Shown one piece after another: positions 52,297 through 60,431 of a stretch of 64,000 bases of DNA. A program made the translations under genes and the position numbers. Each line of letters begins with the position of its first letter. The stretch's first letter is position 1. The notes under the pieces are model-generated. The model saw only the letters and a program-made list of their open reading frames with translations, did no database searches and had not been told where the DNA came from. Source of the stretch: Burkholderiales bacterium (GTDB taxonomy: Bacteria; Pseudomonadota; Gammaproteobacteria; Burkholderiales; SG8-41); contig DATAJS010000029.1 of assembly GCA_036262035.1 (NCBI GenBank), positions 62,001 to 126,000 on the forward strand. Reading direction: 5' to 3'.

Positions 52297-53201
52297 GCGC
52301 CTGGCTCACGCAGCACGGCCGCGCCGCGGCCGCGACGTTGCGCAAGCTCGGCCGCGCACCGCTGACCACGCTGCTCAACGTGATCGTGGTCGGCATCGCG
52401 CTCGCGCTGCCGGCGGGGCTCTACGTCGGCCTCGTCAACATCCAGAAAGCGGTGCGCACGGTGTCGCCCGAGCCGCAGCTCACGGTGTTCCTGGCGCTCG
52501 ACGCCACCAAGGCCGACGCGAGCGCGATCGACACCCGGCTCAAGCAGCATCCGCAGGTCGCGCGCCTGCGTTACGTGCCGCGCGAGCGCGCGCTGGAAGA
52601 CCTCAAGCGCTCCACCGGCATGGGCGGCGTCGCCGAGGCGCTCGACAGCAACCCGCTGCCCGACGCGTTCGTGATCGATGCGTCGGACGGCGCGCCGGAA
52701 GCGATGGAGAAGCTGCGGGCGGAGCTCGCCGCGTGGCCCAAGGTCACGCACGTGCAGCTCGACGCCGAATGGGCGCAGCGTCTCGACGCGGCGCTCAAGC
52801 TCGGACGGGCGGCGCTGATGCTCTTCGGCACCGTGCTCGCGTTCGCGCTGGTCGCCATCACCTTCAACACCATCCGCCTGCAGATCCTGACCCAGCGCGA
52901 GGAGATCGAGGTCACCACCCTGATCGGCGCGACCGACGCGTTCATCCGCCGGCCATTCCTCTACTACGGAGGGGCGCTGGGGCTGCTGGGAGGACTGGCG
53001 GCGTGGGGCTTCGTGTGGGCGGCGACGGCGGTGCTGAACGGCGCGCTGGTCGACCTGTCGTACCTCTACGGCGCCCGCTGGGAGCTCGGCCAGCTCGGCT
53101 TGCGCGACAGCCTGAGCCTGCTCGGCTTCGCCGCTCTCCTCGGCTGGCTGGGCGCCTGGCTGTCGGTCGGGCGGCATCTCGCAAACGCCCGCCCGCGCTG
53201 A
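52293..53201 (+). CDS. ftsX: Cell division membrane protein FtsX
   Basis: 302-residue four-helix membrane protein. The first helix is [21 protein letters not shown] periplasmic loop of about 120 residues ([20 protein letters not shown] onward) is followed by [20 protein letters not shown], the cytoplasmic coupling helix [20 protein letters not shown], and the last two helices. It works with FtsE and is encoded immediately after it. Confidence 0.96.
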   Translation: MSAWLTQHGRAAAATLRKLGRAPLTTLLNVIVVGIALALPAGLYVGLVNIQKAVRTVSPEPQLTVFLALDATKADASAIDTRLKQHPQVARLRYVPRERALEDLKRSTGMGGVAEALDSNPLPDAFVIDASDGAPEAMEKLRAELAAWPKVTHVQLDAEWAQRLDAALKLGRAALMLFGTVLAFALVAITFNTIRLQILTQREEIEVTTLIGATDAFIRRPFLYYGGALGLLGGLAAWGFVWAATAVLNGALVDLSYLYGARWELGQLGLRDSLSLLGFAALLGWLGAWLSVGRHLANARPR

Positions 53202-53318
53202 GTTTTTTCATGTTAGTGGGCGCTCACAGCCAATGGTGGCGCCACCCGAGCTTCGACGCTCAAGTCATTGGACAATCAAGCTTTTTAGCGCTTCACGGCA
53301 CGGAACTAATCCCTCTTG

Positions 53319-53345
53319 CTGGCACTCTTAGTAGTTGAGTGCTAG
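53319..53345 (+). promoter_or_regulatory. CIRCE-type HrcA operator upstream of rpoH
   Basis: CTGGCACTC-N9-GAGTGCTAG has the exact 9-9-9 geometry of CIRCE (TTAGCACTC-N9-GAGTGCTAA), with the full GCACTC/GAGTGC core and 8 of 9 arm positions paired. It ends 34 bases before the rpoH start codon, in the promoter-proximal position where HrcA repressor would block transcription. This implies that HrcA controls sigma-32 itself in this organism. Confidence 0.78.
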
Positions 53346-53379
53346 ACTGGAATCCATGCAACGAGGGAGGTTCAGGACT

Positions 53380-54231
53380 ATGACGGCTTTCGCTTTACCC
53401 ATACCCGCAGCGGGCAGCCTGGAGAGCTACGTTCAGACGGTGAACCGCTTTCCGATGCTGACCCAGGAGCAGGAGACCGCGCTGGCCCGTCGCTACCAGG
53501 CGCGCAACGACCTCGAAGCCGCGCGCGACCTCGTGGTGTCGCACCTGCGCGTGGTGGTGTCGATCGCCCGCGGCTACATGGGCTACGGCCTGCAGCAGGC
53601 CGATCTCATCCAGGAAGGCAACATCGGCCTCATGAAGGCCGTGAAGCGTTTCGACCCGGAGCGCGGCGTGCGCCTGGTGTCGTTCGCGGTGCACTGGATC
53701 CGCGCGGAGATCCACGAGTTCATCCTCAAGAACTGGCGCATCGTGAAGGTCGCGACGACCAAGGCCCAGCGCAAGCTCTTCTTCAACCTGCGCAGCATGA
53801 AGCCGGGCCTGGGCGCGCTCGGCACGACCGAGGCCAACCGGATCGCCGAGGAGCTCGGGGTCAAGAGCGAGGAAGTGGTCGAGATGGAGACCCGGCTTTC
53901 CGGCCAGGACATCGCGCTGGAGCCGCTCGGCGAGGACGATGAGGACAGGCCGTACGCACCGATCGCCTACCTCGCGGCGGAGGACGCCGAGCCCGGCGTA
54001 CTGCTCGAGCGCGAGGAGACCACTCAGCGCCGCAGCCAGGGTCTCGAGCAGGCGCTCGCCGCGCTCGACGCGCGCAGCCGCCGCATCATCGAAGCGCGCT
54101 GGCTGAACGAGAAGCAGTCGGCGACGCTGCACGAGCTCGCCAGCGAGTTCGGCGTGTCGGCGGAGCGGATCCGGCAGATCGAGTCGAAGGCGCTCTCGAA
54201 GATGAAGGGCTCGATGGCGGCCGCCGCGTAA
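53380..54231 (+). CDS. rpoH: RNA polymerase heat-shock sigma factor RpoH (sigma-32)
   Basis: 283-residue sigma-70-family factor. Region 2 runs SHLRVVVSIARGYMGYGLQQ, ADLIQEGNIGLMKAVKRFDP and RLVSFAVHWIRAEIHEFILK. The RpoH box QRKLFFNLR follows and separates it from other sigma factors. Region 4 has SATLHELASEFGVSAERIRQ as the helix-turn-helix. ATG 53380 (MTAFALPIPAAGSLESYVQT) is the usual start; a TTG 15 codons upstream would lie inside the CIRCE. Following ftsX with a 178-base gap and its own promoter region is the conserved order. Confidence 0.97.
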   Translation: MTAFALPIPAAGSLESYVQTVNRFPMLTQEQETALARRYQARNDLEAARDLVVSHLRVVVSIARGYMGYGLQQADLIQEGNIGLMKAVKRFDPERGVRLVSFAVHWIRAEIHEFILKNWRIVKVATTKAQRKLFFNLRSMKPGLGALGTTEANRIAEELGVKSEEVVEMETRLSGQDIALEPLGEDDEDRPYAPIAYLAAEDAEPGVLLEREETTQRRSQGLEQALAALDARSRRIIEARWLNEKQSATLHELASEFGVSAERIRQIESKALSKMKGSMAAAA

Positions 54232-54276
54232 AAGGTCTCCGCGCGCTTATGCGCCCGGCGGCGCTACATGAAATGA

Positions 54277-54307
54277 AAAACCCGGCTGCGGCCGGGTTTT
54301 TTCTTTT
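54277..54307 (+). terminator. Rho-independent terminator after rpoH
   Basis: AAAACCCGGC / GCCGGGTTTT (10-bp stem, 4-base loop) followed by TTCTTTT, 46 bases beyond the rpoH stop. Confidence 0.9.
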
Positions 54308-54308
54308 C

Positions 54309-54453
54309 GTCATTCCCGAACCGCGATAGCGGAAGCTGTCGGGAATCCATTTTCATGGCGGCAAAGTCAAGGTGGGTCCCCGCCTTCGCGGGGATGACGC
54401 TGCGCGTCACCTTCACGGGGATGACGCTGCGCGTCACCTTCACGGGGATGACG
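54309..54453. repeat. REP-like palindromes plus a 27-bp tandem repeat
   Basis: An imperfect palindrome TTCCCGA ... TCGGGAA (54313-54345) and a tight hairpin TCCCCGC-CTTC-GCGGGGA (54377-54394) are followed by 2.4 copies of a 27-base unit beginning GGGGATGACGCTGCGCGTCA (54390-54416, 54417-54443, partial to 54453); the two full copies are identical. The GCGGGGATGACG core resembles dispersed REP-like elements in proteobacteria. The block ends 7 bases before the end of the SCO gene. Confidence 0.85.
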
Positions 54454-54459
54454 GCGCGC

Positions 54460-55041
54460 TCACTCTTTCAGCAGGACTTTAACGTCGTTCAGGATCGCCT
54501 TCGCCCCGGCGCCGTATTGCCCGAACAGCCGCAGCCGCCCCTGCTTGTCGAACACGAACGTTCCCGCCGAGTGGTCCATGGTATAGCTCCCGCCGGGCTG
54601 CTGCTGTCTGGCGTAGTACACCTTGAACTCCTTGGCGGTGCGCGAGAGGTCCTCGGGCGTTCCGGACATGCCGAGGAAGGTCGGGTAGAAGGCCGGCACG
54701 TACTGCTTCAGCACGTCCGGCGTGTCGCGCTCAGGGTCGACCGTCACGAAGAGCACCTGGAATTTGTCCGCGTCGGAACCGAGCTCCCTGGCCACCGCAG
54801 CAAGCTCCGCCATCGTCGTCGGGCACGCGTCCGGGCAGTGCGTGAAGCCGAAGAACAGCACCACCACCTTGCCTTTGAAATCCGCGAGCGTGCGGCGCTG
54901 GCCGTTGTGGTCGGTGAGCTCGAGCGACTTGCCGAACGGCGCGCCGGTGACGTCGGTGAGCTGAAAGCTTTTGCTTTGCTCGCGGCCGCAGGCCGCGAGC
55001 AGCAGGACGGCGGCGAGCGCGACGGCGAAGAGGCGTCTCAT
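54460..55041 (-). CDS. SCO1/SenC-type copper chaperone lipoprotein
   Basis: 193-residue thioredoxin-fold lipoprotein that delivers copper to the CuA site of cytochrome oxidase subunit II. Lipobox AVLLLAACG; copper/thiol motif FFGFTHCPDACPTTMAELAA (CxxxC); the distal ligand His is in YTMDHSAGTFVFDKQGRL. It is last in the surf1-ctaA-ctaB-sco run, 16 bases after ctaB. Confidence 0.94.
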   Translation of the reverse strand: MRRLFAVALAAVLLLAACGREQSKSFQLTDVTGAPFGKSLELTDHNGQRRTLADFKGKVVVLFFGFTHCPDACPTTMAELAAVARELGSDADKFQVLFVTVDPERDTPDVLKQYVPAFYPTFLGMSGTPEDLSRTAKEFKVYYARQQQPGGSYTMDHSAGTFVFDKQGRLRLFGQYGAGAKAILNDVKVLLKE

Positions 55042-55057
55042 CGAGGCGCTTCCGCAG

Positions 55058-55957
55058 TCAGACGAGGACCTTGAAGTAGTGGTCGATCAGCAGCGCCGCG
55101 AACAGCGATGCGAGGTACGTGATCGAGAAGCGGAAGGTGCGGCGCGCGAGCGTGTCGCTGTAGTCGCGGTAGATGCGGATCGCGTAGCGCAGGAACATCC
55201 CGCCGAGCACCACCGCCGCGGCGAGGTAGATCAGCCCGCTCATGCGCACCACGAACGGCAGCAGCGAGCACGCGAACAGGATCACGGTGTAGAGCAGCAC
55301 GTGCAGCCGCGTGAACTTGTCGCCGTGCGTCACCGGCAGCATCGGCAGACCCGCCTTGGCGTATTCGTTCTTGCGATACAGCGCGAGCGCCCAGAAGTGC
55401 GGCGGCGTCCACGCGAAGATGATGAGGAAGAGCGTCAGCGCGTCGGCGGTGACTTCGCCGGTGACCGCCGCCCAGCCGAGCACCGGCGGCATCGCGCCCG
55501 AGGCGCCGCCGATCACGATGTTCTGCGGCGTGAGCGGCTTGAGGATCACGGTGTAGACGATCGCGTAGCCGACGAACGTGGCGAGCGTGAGCCACATCGT
55601 CAGCGGGTTGACGAACTGGTGCAGGACGGCGAGCCCGATCCCGCCGATGACGCCCGCGAAGGCGAACGTCTCGCGCGAGGTGAGCTGCCCGCGCGGCAGC
55701 GGGCGGCGGCTGGTGCGCAGCATGATCGCGTCGATCTTCTGCTCGACGAGGCAGTTCACCGCAGCCGCGGCGCCCGCGACGAGCGCGATACCGACGGTCG
55801 CGGCAAGCAGCGGCTGGAGCGGCACCGCGCCGGGCACCGCGAGGAACATGCCGATCACCGCCGTGAAGACGATGAGCGACACCACGCGAGGCTTGGTGAG
55901 CTGGTAGAACTGCTGGAGGCGGGAGCCGAAAGGCTGCCCTGCTACGCTCGTGGACAT
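55058..55957 (-). CDS. ctaB: Protohaem IX farnesyltransferase (haem O synthase)
   Basis: 299-residue UbiA-family membrane enzyme with about nine helices that farnesylates haem B to haem O. Motifs: [40 protein letters not shown] (N-x3-D type) and [20 protein letters not shown], with [19 protein letters not shown] following. ATG 55957 overlaps the ctaA stop by one base. Confidence 0.97.
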   Translation of the reverse strand: MSTSVAGQPFGSRLQQFYQLTKPRVVSLIVFTAVIGMFLAVPGAVPLQPLLAATVGIALVAGAAAAVNCLVEQKIDAIMLRTSRRPLPRGQLTSRETFAFAGVIGGIGLAVLHQFVNPLTMWLTLATFVGYAIVYTVILKPLTPQNIVIGGASGAMPPVLGWAAVTGEVTADALTLFLIIFAWTPPHFWALALYRKNEYAKAGLPMLPVTHGDKFTRLHVLLYTVILFACSLLPFVVRMSGLIYLAAAVVLGGMFLRYAIRIYRDYSDTLARRTFRFSITYLASLFAALLIDHYFKVLV

Positions 55958-56967
55958 CAGGGCGTCGGCGGGAGGTCAGCGCGGGAAAGGGCGAAGTTTA
56001 TCATCACGAGCGTCACCAGCAAAATCGCGGCCACGGCGTTGTGGGCGACCGCGACCGGCAGCGGCAGTCCGGCCAGGATGTTGGCGACGCCGAGGGCGAT
56101 CTGCGCGATCAGCACCACCGCCAGCGCCGCCGCATAACGGCCGAGGCCGCGCGCGCGCGACAGTGCAAAAGCGAGCGTCCCCACGTAAATCAGCGTCACC
56201 AGCGCGCCGACGCGATGCGTCCAGTGGATCGCGGTCAGCGCTTCGTACGCGAGGTGCTCGCCCGCCGCGGTCCGGCCGAGCTCGCGCACGAGCTGGAAGC
56301 CGTGGCGGAAATCCATGTCGGGCCGCCACACGCCGTGGCACGTCGGGAAATCGATACACGCGAGCGCCGCGTAGTTGCTCGAAACCCACCCGCCGAGCGC
56401 GATCTGCGTGAACACGACCGCGATGGCGATGAGCGCCCACGGCCGCAGCTTGCGGGCGGCGGTCCGATCGACGGCGGGCCGCCCATCGAGCTGCCGCAGG
56501 AAGAGCCACACCAGCAGCGCCAGCGTGGTCATGCCCCCGAGCAGGTGCAGCGTGACGATCACCGGTTTCAACAGCAGCGTCACCGTCCACATGCCCAACA
56601 GGCCTTGCAGGACGACCAGCACGAACAGCGTGGAGGCGAGCGCCGGCGAGCGCGGAAGCTTCTCGCGCCAGCGCCACGCAAGCACCGCGAGGCCCAGGAT
56701 CAGCAGCCCCAGCGTGCTGGCGATGTAGCGATGGAACATCTCCTTCCACGCTTTCCTCATCGACACCGGGCCGTGCTCGCCGCCCTGCGCTTGCACGGCT
56801 TTCGCGATGCTCTCTTCGGCATGCGCGGGCGAGAGCTCGCCGTAGCAGCCCGGCCAGTCGGGACAACCGAGCCCGGCATCCATCAAGCGCACGAAACCAC
56901 CGACCACGACCACGACGAACGCGAGGCACGCAGCGGCCAGCGCGAGCCTTTTGTAGAGCGTGTTCAT
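55957..56967 (-). CDS. ctaA: Haem A synthase, CtaA/COX15 type
   Basis: 336-residue membrane protein with eight helices in two four-helix halves. Conserved His ligands are in [58 protein letters not shown] and [19 protein letters not shown]. Cysteine loops [14 protein letters not shown] and [14 protein letters not shown] are typical of the COX15 group. It converts haem O to haem A for the oxidase. ATG 56967 overlaps the upstream gene (ATGA). Confidence 0.95.
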   Translation of the reverse strand: MNTLYKRLALAAACLAFVVVVVGGFVRLMDAGLGCPDWPGCYGELSPAHAEESIAKAVQAQGGEHGPVSMRKAWKEMFHRYIASTLGLLILGLAVLAWRWREKLPRSPALASTLFVLVVLQGLLGMWTVTLLLKPVIVTLHLLGGMTTLALLVWLFLRQLDGRPAVDRTAARKLRPWALIAIAVVFTQIALGGWVSSNYAALACIDFPTCHGVWRPDMDFRHGFQLVRELGRTAAGEHLAYEALTAIHWTHRVGALVTLIYVGTLAFALSRARGLGRYAAALAVVLIAQIALGVANILAGLPLPVAVAHNAVAAILLVTLVMINFALSRADLPPTP

Positions 56968-57575
56968 TTCCAGTCGGAATAGCGCACGAGGCGCGACACG
57001 TCCTTCAGGACGCCGCGCGGATCGGGATTTTCGGGAAAGCGCATCATCAGGTTGCCGAGCGGATCTATGACGTAGATGTGCGCCGTCGGCGTCGTCGGCG
57101 CGGGAAACGCGGCGAGCACCGCGCTCCCCGGCGCGCGCACCACGCGCAGCCCCGGGTGCTCGCCGACCACCGCGGTGTTCGGGAACATGTCGTCGTTCAC
57201 CAGCCAAACGCGCTCGATGCGATCGCTGTTCTTGCCCTGGGCGAGCCTCACCTGCCGCATGTAGAGGAGCTTGGTACGGCAACGCTCGTCGCACGCCGAG
57301 CCGTCGATGCTGACGAGCACCCACGAGCCCTTGAGATCCGCGAAGCTGAAAGGCCGCGTGTCGACGCCGGCGAGCGTCGCCGCCGGCACCGGCTGCGGCG
57401 TGAGCAGCTCGCCGTAATTGACGTGGCCGCTCGGCTGGAGCCAGTAGTACGCGACGAACGACGCGACGACCGGCGCCGCGCACAGCGCGAGCACCAGCCA
57501 CAGGGTGAGTCGGTTACGCCGCGGGCGGTTCGGCGCCGGGGTTTGGTCGTTTGCGTTTGAGCTGAGTGTAGGCAT
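56964..57575 (-). CDS. Sco-like membrane-anchored thioredoxin-fold protein of oxidase assembly
   Basis: 203-residue single-span protein (LTLWLVLALCAAPVVASFVA) with a periplasmic thioredoxin-like domain: SFADLKGSWVLVSIDGSACD then ERCRTKLLYMRQVRLAQGKN (CDERC), and TPTAHIYVIDPLGNLMMRFP. It is regularly found between surf1 and ctaA in betaproteobacteria and is annotated as a cytochrome oxidase-associated protein. It keeps a CxxxC but lacks the clear distal His of Sco1, so copper binding is uncertain. Its first 21 codons overlap the end of surf1 by 62 bases in another frame. Confidence 0.85.
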   Translation of the reverse strand: MPTLSSNANDQTPAPNRPRRNRLTLWLVLALCAAPVVASFVAYYWLQPSGHVNYGELLTPQPVPAATLAGVDTRPFSFADLKGSWVLVSIDGSACDERCRTKLLYMRQVRLAQGKNSDRIERVWLVNDDMFPNTAVVGEHPGLRVVRAPGSAVLAAFPAPTTPTAHIYVIDPLGNLMMRFPENPDPRGVLKDVSRLVRYSDWK

Positions 57576-58248
57576 AGAAGATCGTGAGTGTGGCGGCGAG
57601 CGCGAACCATTGGAATGCGTAGCCGTAATGCTTTTCGATACCGAAGTCGGGTGCGGGCCATTCCCGCTGGAGGCCGTCGTCGAGCGCGCTGTCCTGGCGC
57701 AGCACGAAAGGCTGCACCGCGATCGGCGTCATCTGGGTGTAGCGCTGTATGGTCAGGTTCTGCACGATGCGGCCTTCGACGACGGTGTCGCTGCGCTCGA
57801 AGGCGCCGCGGTGGGGCACGGTCGCAGTGCCGGAGACGGTGACCGGTCCCCGCGGGGTCTTCACCGCGGGCAGCTCGGAGCGCAGGGCCGGCCGCGCCAC
57901 CCAGCCGCGGTTCACCAGCACGCGCACCTCGCTGCCTTCGATCTTCAGCGGCATCACGACGTGGTAGCCCGGCACGCCGTGGTGAATGCGGTTGTCGACG
58001 AACACCGCGCGCTGCGGCTCGAACACGCCGCGCGCTTCGATGCGGCGCAGGTCGATGCCCTCGGGCGACAGGGCTTCGCGTCCCACGTTGATCGGGGGCT
58101 GCGCGGCCATCGTCTCGTAGCGCTCCTTGATCGCGCGCTTCTGCGCGGCGCGGTCGAGCTGCCAGTTGCCCAGCGCGAGCGTCACGGCCACGCCGATCGC
58201 AGTCGCGAGCGCCGGCCACCAGCGGCTGCGCTTTTCAGGCAGCTTCAT
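57514..58248 (-). CDS. SURF1 family cytochrome oxidase assembly protein
   Basis: 244-residue protein with helices at both ends: PALATAIGVAVTLALGNWQL (with the NWQ motif) and YGYAFQWFALAATLTIFYAY. Between them lie PQRAVFVDNRIHHGVPGYHV and VLVNRGWVARPALRSELPA, the family signatures. SURF1 helps insert haem A into subunit I. It starts the leftward run surf1-(Sco-like)-ctaA-ctaB-sco and is divergent from the DUF2909 gene, with 26 bases between starts. Confidence 0.94.
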   Translation of the reverse strand: MKLPEKRSRWWPALATAIGVAVTLALGNWQLDRAAQKRAIKERYETMAAQPPINVGREALSPEGIDLRRIEARGVFEPQRAVFVDNRIHHGVPGYHVVMPLKIEGSEVRVLVNRGWVARPALRSELPAVKTPRGPVTVSGTATVPHRGAFERSDTVVEGRIVQNLTIQRYTQMTPIAVQPFVLRQDSALDDGLQREWPAPDFGIEKHYGYAFQWFALAATLTIFYAYTQLKRKRPNPGAEPPAA

Positions 58249-58274
58249 CGCGGGCGAGCGTGTACACTGGCCGC

Positions 58275-58469
58275 ATGCGTCTGGTCGTGTTCATCTTTCT
58301 CGCGTTCATACTCTTCAGCCTGTTCTCCGGGCTGTACTACGTCTGGAAAGACAAAGGCCGTTCGGACCGTGCGGTGAAAGCGCTCACCGTGCGCGTCATC
58401 CTTTCCATCGTGCTCTTCCTGATGCTCGTGATCGGCTTCCAGCTCGGCCTTTTCCACCACAAGCTCTGA
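58275..58469 (+). CDS. DUF2909 twin-transmembrane small protein
   Basis: 64-residue protein with two helices (LVVFIFLAFILFSLFSGLYY and RVILSIVLFLMLVIGFQLGL) joined by a basic loop (WKDKGRSDRAVKAL). The DUF2909 family lies in cytochrome oxidase clusters of beta- and gammaproteobacteria. It is the only plus-strand gene in this part of the window and sits between ctaE and surf1. A start at 58260 would add five residues; ATG 58275 matches the family. Confidence 0.85.
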   Translation: MRLVVFIFLAFILFSLFSGLYYVWKDKGRSDRAVKALTVRVILSIVLFLMLVIGFQLGLFHHKL

Positions 58470-58477
58470 TCGCGCGA

Positions 58478-58515
58478 TGAACGGGTTCGACCCGTTCACC
58501 GGTTCATCCGTTCAC
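58478..58515. repeat. Small GTTCAC-type inverted repeat after the DUF2909 gene
   Basis: TGAACGGGT-TCG-ACCCGTTCA is a perfect 9-bp stem, followed by further GGTTCAT and CCGTTCAC units. Nine bases past the DUF2909 stop, it could end that transcript, although there is no T tract. It resembles the larger inverted arrays elsewhere in the window. Confidence 0.6.
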
Positions 58516-58520
58516 GGCCT

Positions 58521-58554
58521 CAAAAAAAACGCCGCACGTCACTCGTGCGGCGTT
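58521..58554 (-). terminator. Rho-independent terminator of the ctaC-ctaE operon
   Basis: Perfect 11-bp stem AACGCCGCACG / CGTGCGGCGTT with a 5-base loop; on the minus strand a run of eight T follows. It lies about 78 bases beyond the ctaE stop. Confidence 0.9.
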
Positions 58555-58631
58555 CCTCCCTACTGACTGACGAGTACCGTTGTTCTTCGCGCTTTTTTCT
58601 TCGTGTTCTTTTTGTTGGGGTTTTGTGCGCG

Positions 58632-59483
58632 TTATAGCCAGTAGACGAAGATGAAAAGTCCCAGCCAAACGACGTCGACGAAGTGCCAGTACCAGGCCAC
58701 GCCTTCGAACCCGAAGTGGTGCTCGGGCTTGAAGTGCCCGGCGACGCTGCGGAAAAGGATCACGATCAGCATGATCGTGCCGACCGTCACGTGGAAGCCG
58801 TGGAATCCGGTCAGCATGTAGAACGTCGAGCCGTACGCGCCCGAGCTGATCTTCAGGTTGAGCTCGCCGGCCGCGTGGATGTATTCGTAGGCCTGCAGCG
58901 AGAGGAACAGGATGCCCAGCCCGACCGTCAGCACGAGACCCCAGATGAGCTGCGAGCGGTTGTTCTTGAGCAGGCCCCAGTGCGCCCACGTCACGGTCGC
59001 GCCGGAGGTCAGCAGGATCAGCGTGTTGATCGCCGGGATGCCCATCGCTTCCATCGGCGTGAACTGCTCGGTGATGCCGGGGCCGGCGGTGGGCCACGCC
59101 GCCTTGAAGCCGGGCCACAGCAGCTGCTGGCTTTCGAGTCCGCCGAGGTCGGGCACCGACAACACCCGCATGTAGAACAGCGCGCCGAAGAACGCGCCGA
59201 AGAACATCACCTCGGAGAAGATGAACCAGCCCATCGCCCAGCGGAAGCCGGTGTCGACCTGCTTGTTGTAGGCGCCGCCTTCGGACTCGTGCGCGACCGT
59301 GCTGAACCAGCCGGCCAGCATGTAGAAGAGCACGAAGAGGCCCGCGAACGTCACGTACTTGGCCCAGCCGACTCCGTTGAACCACGACGCGGCGCCGAGC
59401 GCCATCAGGAGCAGCGCGAACGAGCCGAAGATCGGCCACGTAGAAGGCTGCGGGACGTAATAACGTGTGGATTGGCTCAACAT
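58632..59483 (-). CDS. ctaE: Cytochrome c oxidase subunit III
   Basis: 283-residue seven-helix subunit of the aa3-type oxidase. YYVPQPSTWPIFGSFALLLM at the start, GFRWAMGWFIFSEVMFFGAF with the conserved Glu, TGFHGFHVTVGTIMLIVILF and FEGVAWYWHFVDVVWLGLFI at the end match subunit III. Last gene of the ctaC-ctaD-ctaG-ctaE unit. Confidence 0.97.
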   Translation of the reverse strand: MLSQSTRYYVPQPSTWPIFGSFALLLMALGAASWFNGVGWAKYVTFAGLFVLFYMLAGWFSTVAHESEGGAYNKQVDTGFRWAMGWFIFSEVMFFGAFFGALFYMRVLSVPDLGGLESQQLLWPGFKAAWPTAGPGITEQFTPMEAMGIPAINTLILLTSGATVTWAHWGLLKNNRSQLIWGLVLTVGLGILFLSLQAYEYIHAAGELNLKISSGAYGSTFYMLTGFHGFHVTVGTIMLIVILFRSVAGHFKPEHHFGFEGVAWYWHFVDVVWLGLFIFVYWL

Positions 59484-59515
59484 CTCAAGGCTCCCCTACT
59501 CTCGAATTCTTGACC

Positions 59516-59731
59516 TCAGCTCGTGATGAACCGCACGAGCGTGACGAGGCATATCACAAAAATAACCGCGCCGATGATGCCGGCCACGATGACCTGCACC
59601 GGCTTGAGGGTGACGAAATCCTTCTCGTGGGCCGCGCGCTTGCGGATCCCGAGGAACGACCAGAGCACCGCTTTGGCGACGTCGAGCGGTCCTGCGCTAC
59701 GTTTGGTCGAAGGCTCGCTCACGGCGATCAC
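59516..59731 (-). CDS. DUF2970 small membrane protein
   Basis: 71 residues with one C-terminal helix (VQVIVAGIIGAVIFVICLVT) and the conserved AVLWSFLGIRKRAAHEKDFV segment of DUF2970. Two in-frame GTG starts exist; the first (59731) overlaps the ctaG stop (GTGA). It is usual between ctaG and ctaE in betaproteobacteria and presumably an oxidase assembly or stability factor; function unknown. Confidence 0.85.
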   Translation of the reverse strand: MIAVSEPSTKRSAGPLDVAKAVLWSFLGIRKRAAHEKDFVTLKPVQVIVAGIIGAVIFVICLVTLVRFITS

Positions 59732-60312
59732 CCGTCGCTCCCCGTCCGCTCGGTCGCCGCGGAAGTCTTGCCGTCGCGGCCTTCGACCGCGAAGAAGGTG
59801 TACGACATGGTCACGAAGTTCACGTCTTCGGGCAGCTGGGGGTCAACGACGAAGACCACGGGCATGGTGCGCGTCTCGCCGGGCTGCAGCGTCTGCTGCG
59901 AAAAGCAGAAGCACTCGAGCTTCTTCATGTGGCGCCCCGCGACCTGCGGACCCCAGCTCGGGATCGCCTGTCCGGTCACCACGCGGTTCGAGTTGTTGTG
60001 CACCTCGAAGTCGGCCGTGACGAGCTCGCCGGGATGGAAAGTGACCTGGTGCGCGAGCGGCCGGAAGGTCCACGGCAGATCGCTGCGCAGGTTGGTGTCG
60101 AACTGCATCGTCACCGTGCGCGACTTGTCGACCTGTGTGTTCTTCGCGACGTCGTCGGCGCTCGCGAGGTTGGTCAGGCCGGTGAGGTCGCAGAGCGTGC
60201 GGTAGAACGGCACCATCGCGAAGCCGAAGCCGAACATCACGCACGTGACCACCGCGAGCTTGGTCAGCATGGTGCGGTTGCCGCGCTTGCGATCGTCCGT
60301 TTCGGGGTTCAT
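59728..60312 (-). CDS. ctaG: Cytochrome c oxidase assembly protein CtaG/Cox11
   Basis: 194-residue copper chaperone for the CuB site of subunit I. One helix (LAVVTCVMFGFGFAMVPFYR) is followed by the Cys of LCDLTGLTN and the copper motif LECFCFSQQTLQPGETRTMP (CFCF), with DVNFVTMSYTFF near the end. ATG 60312 overlaps the stop of the small upstream gene; a GTG three codons earlier is the alternative. Confidence 0.96.
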   Translation of the reverse strand: MNPETDDRKRGNRTMLTKLAVVTCVMFGFGFAMVPFYRTLCDLTGLTNLASADDVAKNTQVDKSRTVTMQFDTNLRSDLPWTFRPLAHQVTFHPGELVTADFEVHNNSNRVVTGQAIPSWGPQVAGRHMKKLECFCFSQQTLQPGETRTMPVVFVVDPQLPEDVNFVTMSYTFFAVEGRDGKTSAATERTGSDG

Positions 60313-60413
60313 CGCATCCACCAGAATCTGGCCACGATGCCGACGAAGAAGGCGAGCGCGATGGACAGCAGGATCAGCGCCGTCCGCGTCTTTCTGTTCA
60401 TCGCGCGCTCCAT
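60309..60413 (-). CDS. Cytochrome oxidase small assembly protein, 34 residues
   Basis: A tiny gene between ctaD and ctaG. It encodes MERAMNRKTRTALILLSIA followed by a hydrophobic helix that ends in GIVARFWWMR. A start at the second Met (60401) would give 30 residues. The helix plus the terminal aromatic-Arg pattern matches the small assembly peptide annotated at this place in other betaproteobacteria. The stop overlaps the ctaG start (ATGA), and the start lies 18 bases after the ctaD stop. It is a single-span inner membrane peptide; its precise function is not known to me. Confidence 0.75.
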   Translation of the reverse strand: MERAMNRKTRTALILLSIALAFFVGIVARFWWMR

Positions 60414-60431
60414 CGACAGGCTACGCCTTTT

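Noticed and set aside
53335-53379. Upstream TTG start for rpoH
   Set aside because: It would place the start inside the CIRCE repeat and add residues not found in the family; ATG 53380 has a better ribosome-binding context.
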